In this document: in pieces, positions 17,001-22,200 of the stretch
How positions within the stretch are numbered: the first letter of the stretch is position 1
How the letters are laid out: each line of letters begins with the position of its first letter
Assembly (NCBI GenBank): GCA_001800315.1
Contig: MGVE01000018.1
Location: forward strand, 1 to 64,000
DNA length: 64,000 nt
Reading direction: 5' to 3'
Source of the DNA: Elusimicrobia bacterium RIFOXYA2_FULL_47_53
Lineage (GTDB): Bacteria; Elusimicrobiota; Endomicrobiia; Endomicrobiales; XYA2-FULL-47-53
The notes under the pieces: model-generated
Database searches by the model: none
What the model saw: the letters and a program-made list of their open reading frames with translations, nothing else
What the model was told of the DNA's origin: nothing
Position numbers and translations under genes: made by a program

Positions 17001-18133
17001 ACCAATCGTTACGCAGGCAGATAGGCAAAAAAGCGCCTGCCAAACGGGATGATTCAATACCCGACTGCTGCCCGGATTTGCTTGAAAAACTTGATCATAT
17101 GAAGGAACAACGGGTAAACCAGACCGCACATATGATTTTGGCCGAAGCGCTTGGGTTGAAGCTTGCAGAACCGCCAAAGGATAAGAAAGAGCTTAATGAA
17201 ACCTGCGATATGCACGGGGCATATGCAAAGGTTGATAATCCGGTAAGTTTCATTGTGATAGAAGATCTTTCAAGATATCGTTCTTCGCAGGGGCGTTCTC
17301 CAAGAGAAAATAGCCGTCTGATGAAATGGTGTCATCGTGCGGTTAGGGACAAGCTAAAGGAGATGTGTGAAGTATTTTTCCCTTTGTGCGAAAGAAGAAA
17401 AGCAGGTAGCGCCTGGGTATCGTTGCCGCCGCTACTTGAAACGCCAGCGGCTTACTCATCGCGCTTTTGTTCGCGCAGCGGTGTTGCCGGCTTCCGTGCA
17501 GTAGAAGTGATTCCGGGATTTGAATTAAAGTACCCTTGGTCTTGGTTAAAAGACAAAAAAGATAAAGCCGGAAATCTCGCCAAAGAAGCTTTAAATATTC
17601 GTACTGTAAGTGAACAGCTTAAAGCGTTCAATCAGGATAAGCCTGAAAAGCCACGCACATTATTAGTGCCTATTGCAGGTGGCCCTATTTTTGTGCCTAT
17701 TTCAGAGGTTGGGTTGTCATCTTTCGGTTTGAAACCGCAGGTAGTGCAGGCAGATATTAATGCGGCTATTAATTTAGGATTAAGAGCAATCTCTGATCCG
17801 CGGATATGGGAAATACATCCCCGCTTGAGAACCGAAAAACGAGACGGACGGCTTTTTGCGCGAGAAAAGAGAAAATACGGAGAAGAGAAAGTGGAAGTAC
17901 AGCCTTCAAAGAACGAAAAAGCAAAGAAAGTTAAAGATGATCGCAAGCCTAATTACTTTGCTGATTTTTCCGGTAAAGTTGATTGGGGTTTTGGAAATAT
18001 AAAAAATGAAAGTGGTCTCACTTTGGTTTCAGGCAAGGCTTTGTGGTGGACTATCAATCAATTACAGTGGGAAAGATGCTTTGACATTAATAAAAGGCAC
18101 ATTGAAGATTGGTCTAATAAACAAAAACAATGA
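14039..18133 (+). CDS. cas12b: Type V-B CRISPR effector nuclease Cas12b (C2c1)
   Basis: A 1364-residue RNA-guided DNA nuclease that uses a crRNA-tracrRNA pair and a single RuvC domain. The split RuvC motifs are AVDLGQRYAG with D729, FIVIEDLSRYRSSQ with E1075, and QADINAAINLGLRA with D1239; all three catalytic residues are present. Cas12b hallmarks around them are LLRLPGE after RuvC-I, ENSRLMKWCHRAV after E1075, and AYSSRFCSRSGVAGFRA where other Cas12 proteins have a zinc finger. It is longer than the common 1100-1300 residues. An acidic low-complexity segment lies near 386-400, and there is a Lys/Glu-rich stretch after RuvC-III. GGAGA precedes the start. It overlaps cas4-cas1 by four bases. 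Codon use is richer in AT than in the housekeeping genes. Confidence 0.93.
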   Translation: MNRIYQGRVTKVEVPDGKDEKGNIKWKKLENWSDILWQHHMLFQDAVNYYTLALAAISGSAVGSDEKSIILREWAVQVQNIWEKAKKKATVFEGPQKRLTSILGLEQNASFDIAAKHILRTSEAKPEQRASALIRLLEEIDKKNHNVVCGERLPFFCPRNIQSKRSPTSKAVSSVQEQKRQEEVRRFHNMQPEEVVKNAVTLDISLFKSSPKIVFLEDPKKARAELLKQFDNACKKHKELVGIKKAFTESIDKHGSSLKVPAPGSKPSGLYPSAIVFKYFPVDITKTVFLKATEKLAMGKDREVTNDPIADARVNDKPHFDYFTNIALIREKEKNRAAWFEFDLAAFIEAIMSPHRFYQDTQKRKEAARKLEEKIKAIEGKGGQFKESDSEDDDVDSLPGFEGDTRIDLLRKLVTDTLGWLGESETPDNNEGKKTEYSISERTLRIFPDIQKQWSELAEKGETTEGKLLEVLKHEQTEHQSDFGSATLYQHLAKPEFHPIWLKSGTEEWHAENPLKAWLNYKELQYELTDKKRPIHFTPAHPVYSPRYFDFPKKSETEEKEVSKNTHSLTTSLASEHIKNSLQFTAGLIRKTNVGKKAIKARFSYSAPRLRRDCLRSENNENLYKAPWLQPMMRALGIDEEKADRQNFANTRITLMAKGLDDIQLGFPVEANSQELQKEVSNGISWKGQFNWGGIASLSALRWPHEKKPKNPPEQPWWGIDSFSCLAVDLGQRYAGAFARLDVSTIEKKGKSRFIGEACDKKWYAKVSRMGLLRLPGEDVKVWRDASKIDKENGFAFRKELFGEKGRSATPLEAEETAELIKLFGANEKDVMPDNWSKELSFPEQNDKLLIVARRAQAAVSRLHRWAWFFDEAKRSDDAIREILESDDTDLKQKVNKNEIEKVKETIISLLKVKQELLPTLLTRLANRVLPLRGRSWEWKKHHQKNDGFILDQTGKAMPNVLIRGQRGLSMDRIEQITELRKRFQALNQSLRRQIGKKAPAKRDDSIPDCCPDLLEKLDHMKEQRVNQTAHMILAEALGLKLAEPPKDKKELNETCDMHGAYAKVDNPVSFIVIEDLSRYRSSQGRSPRENSRLMKWCHRAVRDKLKEMCEVFFPLCERRKAGSAWVSLPPLLETPAAYSSRFCSRSGVAGFRAVEVIPGFELKYPWSWLKDKKDKAGNLAKEALNIRTVSEQLKAFNQDKPEKPRTLLVPIAGGPIFVPISEVGLSSFGLKPQVVQADINAAINLGLRAISDPRIWEIHPRLRTEKRDGRLFAREKRKYGEEKVEVQPSKNEKAKKVKDDRKPNYFADFSGKVDWGFGNIKNESGLTLVSGKALWWTINQLQWERCFDINKRHIEDWSNKQKQ

Positions 18134-19827
18134 TGGACTCTCTTGTCCGCACAGAAAATTCAATGGCACCTCAGCCCATGATGGGTGTCCGCAATCTGCA
18201 CAACTACATCTACTGCCCGCGGTTGTTCTATTATCAGTGGGTGGAGAATATCTTCCAGGAAAACGCGGATACTGTGGAAGGTTCTTACATTCACCGCAAT
18301 GTTGACCGTCCATCCCGTCTTGATGACCTTAATGAAATTGATCTCCCGGAAGGTTCGGCAATAAAATCCCTTCGCCTGGATAGCGAAACTCTCGGTATTG
18401 TGGGTGTGATTGATATTGTTGAGGGCGGACCCGAAGGGGCCGTTCTTATTGATTACAAGAAAGGTTCATCTCGTCGTGATGAGAAAGGCGAGAGGATGGC
18501 GAAGGAGCCTGACGCAATGCAGGTGGTAGCGCAGGCCATGCTTTTGGCGGAACATGGAATTGCTGTTAAAGAGGCATTTATATACTATGCCGCAGACAAG
18601 CGGCGCGTCCCGGTAGATATATCGAGCGGCTGTGTTGATGTTTGTCGTGAGAAAATTGCCGAAGCAAAGGCAATAGCTGTCTGTGGTAAGTGCCCGCCGC
18701 CCTTGATAAATGATGCGAGGTGTCTGTATTGTTCGGTATATCCAATATGCTTACCCGCAGAGTCGGAATATTGGAAAAACCACGGAGATGAGGCTTGTGA
18801 AGTCAAGAGAGCTCCACGGCCGGATAATGACGACGGAGAAGTTCTCATTGTGCAGACGCCGGGAGCTCAAATTGGGCTGAAAGGCGGGGAAGTCGTTGTG
18901 TCCGTTAAGGGCGAAGAGATACGCAAACTTCCCGCGCATCAGTTGAGAGCAGTTTACCTATATGGTGCTGTTCAGGTAACTGCGCATGCTTCGCATAGCT
19001 TTTTGGAGCAAGGAACTGATGTCTCGTTCTTTGCGCCCTCCGGTCGTTTCTTAGGGTTATTGAGAGGCCTGCCTACATCGGGAACAGACGCACGCCGAGG
19101 TCAGTATCGTCTTTTTGATCAACCGGAGATATGTCTTAAAATAGCTCGTGAAATGATTCGTGCGAAGATTCACAATCAACGGACAATGCTTATGCGTAAT
19201 GGTGAACCGGACAAAAATGTGCTTGATCAAATGCTGAAGTTGCGAGATAAAACGGTGGAAGCTGAAGAGCTTACTAAATTACTCGGTCTTGAAGGAATGG
19301 CGGCGGCGCTATATTTTGAGAACTTCAAGTGCATGTTGAAACCGAAGGATGATTATTCTTTTGACTTTTCGTCTCGCAATAGGCGGCCTCCGAAAGATCC
19401 CGTAAACGCACTTCTTTCCATGGGCTATAGCATGTTGTGTAAGGAATTGACTGGAGTATGTCATACGGCCGGACTTGACCCATTTATAGGAGTTATGCAC
19501 CGCCCTCATTACGGTCGTCCGGCATTAGCGTTAGATATTATGGAAGAATTTCGTCCTTTAATCGCAGATAGCGTTGCCATAAGTCTTATTAATCGCGGCG
19601 AAGTAGTCAAGAGCGATTTTCTCGTCAGCGCGGCAGGTGTATTCCTGAATGAGCAGGGACGCAGAGCTTTCTGGGAGGCCTATAGCCGCAGGATGGATAC
19701 CGAGATCATACATCCACAATTTGAATATAAAATGCCTTACCGGAGAATGCTGGAGGTTCAAGCTCGCCAAATGTGGCGGTTTGTAAGAGGCGAGGCGGTT
19801 GGATACACAGGTTTTACAACGAGGTAG
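18130..19827 (+). CDS. cas4-cas1: Cas4-Cas1 fusion, spacer-acquisition protein
   Basis: A 565-residue fusion typical of type V-B. The Cas4 part (about 1-225) has the iron-sulphur ligands C29 (YCPR), C198, C201 and C207, the RecB-type residues H55, D95, D108 and K110 (LIDYKKG), and a Q131-containing helix. The Cas1 part (about 236-565) has the metal ligands E388 (LGLEGMAAALYF), H457 (GVMHRPHYG) and D469 (ALDIMEEFRP). All look intact. The ATG overlaps the cas12b stop (ATGA), so translation is coupled. By family, Cas4 trims prespacers and Cas1 integrates them together with Cas2. Confidence 0.93.
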   Translation: MMDSLVRTENSMAPQPMMGVRNLHNYIYCPRLFYYQWVENIFQENADTVEGSYIHRNVDRPSRLDDLNEIDLPEGSAIKSLRLDSETLGIVGVIDIVEGGPEGAVLIDYKKGSSRRDEKGERMAKEPDAMQVVAQAMLLAEHGIAVKEAFIYYAADKRRVPVDISSGCVDVCREKIAEAKAIAVCGKCPPPLINDARCLYCSVYPICLPAESEYWKNHGDEACEVKRAPRPDNDDGEVLIVQTPGAQIGLKGGEVVVSVKGEEIRKLPAHQLRAVYLYGAVQVTAHASHSFLEQGTDVSFFAPSGRFLGLLRGLPTSGTDARRGQYRLFDQPEICLKIAREMIRAKIHNQRTMLMRNGEPDKNVLDQMLKLRDKTVEAEELTKLLGLEGMAAALYFENFKCMLKPKDDYSFDFSSRNRRPPKDPVNALLSMGYSMLCKELTGVCHTAGLDPFIGVMHRPHYGRPALALDIMEEFRPLIADSVAISLINRGEVVKSDFLVSAAGVFLNEQGRRAFWEAYSRRMDTEIIHPQFEYKMPYRRMLEVQARQMWRFVRGEAVGYTGFTTR

Positions 19828-19828
19828 T

Positions 19829-20119
19829 ATGAGCAGAACCAGGTTTCTTGTTTGTTATGATATCTCTAATCCTAAGCGATTAAGGCGTATTGCAAAAACA
19901 CTGGAGGGGTACGGGAGTCGCCTACAATTTTCTGTATTTGAATGTCCGCTGGATAAACAAAGGCTTGCAGAAGTGAAAGCGAGGCTTGCAGATATTTTGA
20001 GTCATGATTAGGATCAGGTATTGTTTGTAGAACTCGGGAAAGAGGCATCGGAATCCGGTTTAATTATTGAAGCAATGGGCCTGCCATATGTCGGAAGAAC
20101 ACGCTTGACAATCGTTTAA
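19829..20119 (+). pseudogene. cas2: cas2 interrupted by an in-frame TAG
   Basis: From the ATG at 19829, SRTRFLVCYDISNPKRLRR and the following helix and strands are clearly Cas2, including the conserved CYDIS acidic residue. After 60 residues a TAG stands at 20009-20011. The same frame then continues without a break for 35 codons (DQVLFVELGKEAS, then GLPYVGRTRLTIV) to TAA at 20117-20119, which gives a normal 96-position Cas2 in total. One base change (GAG to TAG) explains it. The lost part carries the C-terminal strand that Cas2 needs to contact Cas1. The gene starts two bases after the cas4-cas1 stop. Readthrough or a sequence error are the alternatives. Confidence 0.85.
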
Positions 20120-20133
20120 AATTTGAGTAGCAT
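20105..20133 (+). promoter_or_regulatory. Promoter of the tracrRNA, inside the 3' end of cas2
   Basis: A perfect TTGACA (20105-20110), a 17-base spacer and TAGCAT (20128-20133). The predicted start is near 20140. The -35 coincides with Leu-Thr codons of the cas2 tail. Confidence 0.7.
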
Positions 20134-20139
20134 CTAAAA

Positions 20140-20250
20140 TGCCTACGGGCAACGAACACAATCCTTCCGCCATTGGGATTGCAGGCTCTTTGGAATTACA
20201 TGCGGAGCGAGCGCGATAATGAAGCATTTGCTTATCATAAGCGCTCGGTT
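20140..20250 (+). ncRNA. Candidate tracrRNA of the type V-B system
   Basis: Reverse-complement matches to the CRISPR repeat occur here in the correct order. CCGCC (20167-20171) pairs with the last five repeat bases. CAGGCT (20182-20187) pairs with AGCTTG, with one G-U. GGAATTAC (20192-20199) pairs with GTGATTCC, with one G-U. After one bulged A, TGCGGAG (20201-20207) pairs with CTCCGCA. CCGCC sits in the loop of an AATCC/GGATT hairpin. A stem of CGAGCGC (20208-20214) and GCGCTCG (20241-20247) with an inner hairpin follows and could form the 3' end. The promoter at 20105-20133 would start it near 20140. The position between cas2 and the array matches other V-B loci. The ends are estimates. Confidence 0.7.
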
Positions 20251-20382
20251 TACACAATTAGCTGCAATTGCAGAGAATTATTGTGGTGAGAGTACTATGA
20301 CAAAATTTGTGGTTTTGGTTTTGAGGTTATGCTCGCAAAGTGCGGAAAAGCACCTTATAAACCGTGTGTTTTATAAAGCGCT
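20251..20382 (+). promoter_or_regulatory. CRISPR leader
   Basis: The AT-rich segment directly before the first repeat. It holds the palindrome CTGCAATTGCAG near 20263-20274 and an inverted pair TTATAAA (20355-20361) and TTTATAA (20370-20376), seven bases before repeat 1. The array is probably transcribed from here in the direction of the cas genes; no clear promoter stands out. Confidence 0.5.
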
Positions 20383-21055
20383 ATTAACTCCGCAGTGATT
20401 CCTATCAGCTTGAGGCGGAACAAAAGCATTTTCCCCTACTCCAGAACAAGAGGCATTAACTCCGCAGTGATTCCTATCAGCTTGAGGCGGTTGAGTATGT
20501 CAATAATAGTGAATTGCCCCCTGATATTAACTCCGCAGTGATTCCTATCAGCTTGAGGCGGTTTTACGCCTTCCGCGTCCTTACCGTCATCTTTGATTAA
20601 CTCCGCAGTGATTCCTATCAGCTTGAGGCGGTTATCTTATCTACTAAAAGAAACTTTAATTAACTTATTAACTCCGCAGTGATTCCTATCAGCTTGAGGC
20701 GGAGCGAAGCTCAAGCTAAAAGACTATATGCCATTTATTAACTCCGCAGTGATTCCTATCAGCTTGAGGCGGCGAATGCGGAAAATTCAAGTTTAATCCC
20801 GACAAATTAACTCCGCAGTGATTCCTATCAGCTTGAGGCGGTCTATATCAATCCTCTCTAATATCTCTTTATCGTGATTAACTCCGCAGTGATTCCTATC
20901 AGCTTGAGGCGGTTCGCCCAATAAAGTTATTTCCAATGTTGATGCTTGATTAACTCCGCAGTGATTCCTATCAGCTTGAGGCGGATCGTTGAGCAGTTCA
21001 CAAAGGTCAGGCCATGAGCATTAACTCCGCAGTGATTCCTATCAGCTTGAGGCGG
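20383..21055 (+). CRISPR. Type V-B CRISPR array: 10 repeats of 36 bp, 9 spacers
   Basis: The repeat begins ATTAACTCCGCAGTGATT and ends CCTATCAGCTTGAGGCGG. Repeats start at 20383, 20455, 20526, 20596, 20667, 20737, 20806, 20877, 20949 and 21020. All ten copies read identically, including both ends. Spacers are 36, 35, 34, 35, 34, 33, 35, 36 and 35 bp. None showed a match elsewhere in this window by eye. The flanking base varies on both sides of each repeat, so the 36-bp boundary is firm. The transcription direction (same as the cas genes) is supported by the tracrRNA anti-repeat and the leader position. Confidence 0.98.
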
Positions 21056-21085
21056 TTATTGTGCAGTGAGGCATAAGCCCCGACT

Positions 21086-21114
21086 ATGTTCCCCGCGCGA
21101 GCGGGTATGAACCG
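21086..21114 (+). repeat. Single sequence resembling a type I-E CRISPR repeat
   Basis: 29 bases with core GTTCCCCGCGCGAGCGGG followed by TATGAACCG. This is the widespread type I-E repeat (GTTCCCCGCGCGAGCGGGG-ATGAACCG) apart from about two positions. It starts 30 bases after the last V-B repeat and no second copy follows. It may be a relic of another CRISPR array. It also overlaps a terminator-like hairpin. Confidence 0.55.
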
Positions 21115-21125
21115 CTCTATTTTTT
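21099..21125 (+). terminator. Intrinsic terminator after the CRISPR array
   Basis: GAGCGG (21099-21104) pairs with CCGCTC (21112-21117) around a seven-base loop, followed by TATTTTTTG. It would end the array transcript and overlaps the I-E-like repeat. Confidence 0.55.
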
Positions 21126-21184
21126 GTAAATAATACTTGGCAAACATTGTTTATTATTATATATTTATACTGAGGAGAACAAAA

Positions 21185-21334
21185 ATGGTAGAAGTAGCGA
21201 TCCGTGAAGGGCAGCTGAAATGCTTAAGATGCGGGCATAGGTGGAATCCGCGCACGAACGATGTTAGGATTTGTCCGTGCTGCAAATCGCCATATTGGGA
21301 TAAACCGGCTAAGAATAAAAAGAGGATAAAGTAA
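21185..21334 (+). CDS. Small zinc-ribbon protein
   Basis: A 49-residue protein with two CxxC knuckles, LKCLRCGHRW and ICPCCKSPYWDKP. Similar short zinc ribbons often accompany toxin-like or nucleotidyltransferase genes in bacterial and archaeal accessory DNA. The ATG at 21185 follows GAGGAG with good spacing; an upstream extension lacks a ribosome site. It is one base away from the next gene, so the three genes to 22014 form one operon, directly downstream of the CRISPR array. Confidence 0.7.
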   Translation: MVEVAIREGQLKCLRCGHRWNPRTNDVRICPCCKSPYWDKPAKNKKRIK

Positions 21335-21335
21335 A

Positions 21336-21548
21336 ATGAAGATCCTGAAAACCTCTGTTCATAAAGGCAAAATCTTTGTTTCGGGCAAAATGGTTCATGC
21401 GGAAAAAGATATCCTGAACAAGGAGGATTCTTTTGAAAGCGCTCTTAATACCCTTATGGTGATCCGTGAAGAAAGGGAAAACCTTTTCAATGACAAGACC
21501 GTCAAATATTTGGAGAAAACAATTCATGGTAAAAGAAAGGCCGGCTGA
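21336..21548 (+). CDS. Small protein of unknown function in the nucleotidyltransferase operon
   Basis: A 70-residue basic protein (MKILKTSVHKGKIFVSG, later DSFESALNTLMVIREERENL). I do not recognise the family. Its middle looks helical, and the length suits an antitoxin or adaptor. Its ATG comes one base after the zinc-ribbon stop, and its last 23 bases overlap the nucleotidyltransferase start, which argues that it is real and translationally coupled. Confidence 0.55.
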   Translation: MKILKTSVHKGKIFVSGKMVHAEKDILNKEDSFESALNTLMVIREERENLFNDKTVKYLEKTIHGKRKAG

Positions 21549-22014
21549 GAAAGACTACCAGGAATTTATTGAGTGCCTAAACAAGCACAAGGTTGATTAT
21601 ATGATCCTTGGGGCTTATGCCGTGATAAGACATACCAGGATCGCCAGGGAAACAAAGGATATTGATTTCTGGATTAAAGACAATATTGAGAACGCTAAAA
21701 AGACGGCCGCCGCGATTAAGGAGTTCTCGGGGATTACCGTAGATCCTCGTGAGCTGATAAAAAAAGACGAGATTTACTATATAGGCAGAGTGCCGAGACG
21801 CATTGATATTTTTTGCAACCAGGCAGACTTGAATTATGACAACGCGCGCAAAAATGCCGTCAAAGATAAGTTTTTGGACTTTGAAGTATCATTCATTTCA
21901 GCCCAGGATCTGTTGAAGCTTAAGAGATTCTATAAGTCCGAAGAAAATGAGGACACTTACGGTAAGGATATTAAAAGACTTGAGAATGTTTTGGAGCAGG
22001 AGCGCGAAAGATAA
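21526..22014 (+). CDS. Nucleotidyltransferase-superfamily protein (DUF6036/AbiEii-like)
   Basis: A 162-residue protein. YMILGAYAVIRHTRIARETKDIDFWI carries the pattern of minimal nucleotidyltransferases (G-A/G-x-A near the start, then TKDIDFWI with the acidic pair). RRIDIFCN gives a further acidic residue, and ISAQDLLKLKRF is a common C-terminal element. Proteins of this kind act as toxins or antitoxins, or in abortive infection. The ATG at 21526 follows GGAG. It ends an operon of three genes next to the CRISPR array and may be a second defence or stability module. Confidence 0.7.
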   Translation: MVKERPAEKDYQEFIECLNKHKVDYMILGAYAVIRHTRIARETKDIDFWIKDNIENAKKTAAAIKEFSGITVDPRELIKKDEIYYIGRVPRRIDIFCNQADLNYDNARKNAVKDKFLDFEVSFISAQDLLKLKRFYKSEENEDTYGKDIKRLENVLEQERER

Positions 22015-22031
22015 ATACTATTCTCCTTTGC

Positions 22032-22069
22032 AATAAACCTCAGCTCAGCCAGCTGAGCTGAGGTTTATT
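22032..22069. repeat. Perfect 17-bp inverted repeat with 4-base loop
   Basis: AATAAACCTCAGCTCAG (22032-22048), CCAG, CTGAGCTGAGGTTTATT (22053-22069). It lies 17 bases after the nucleotidyltransferase stop. No T-run follows, so it is not a simple terminator; with CCTTTG upstream it could still end transcription from the opposite strand or mark an element boundary. Confidence 0.7.
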
Positions 22070-22136
22070 GGTGGGTGGCCGGGTTGTGTACGCAGGGTCA
22101 GGGTAGTGCAAAAAGCAGAATTATTTTGGTATAATG

Positions 22137-22167
22137 AAACCGCGGCGGAGTGGCGCCGCGGTTTTTT
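22137..22167 (+). terminator. Intrinsic terminator before pfp
   Basis: AAACCGCGGCG (22137-22147) pairs perfectly with CGCCGCGGTTT (22154-22164), and a T-run follows. TATAAT (22130-22135) directly before it may be the pfp promoter. A transcript starting there would lack part of the stem, so the hairpin should stop only upstream transcription. Confidence 0.75.
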
Positions 22168-22200
22168 ATTTTATACCAATACTTCAGCGGAGGAAAGCAA

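Noticed and set aside
20009..20011. TAG in cas2 as a recoded (sense) codon
   Set aside because: TAG ends typA, cas4-cas1 and other genes in this window normally. No pyrrolysine-type signal was seen.
20263..20274. CTGCAATTGCAG palindrome as a second anti-repeat or operator
   Set aside because: It shares no useful pairing with the repeat, and one short palindrome in a leader is weak evidence of an operator.
20562..20595. Spacer 3 as a self-targeting spacer against the cas12b start
   Set aside because: The reverse complement shares only GACGGTAA (8 bases) with 14084-14091 and a vaguely similar peptide. This is too short to count as a protospacer.
22130..22167. An attenuator that controls pfp from its own promoter
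   Set aside because: Transcription from the TATAAT at 22130 would begin inside the left arm of the hairpin, so the full stem could not form in that RNA.
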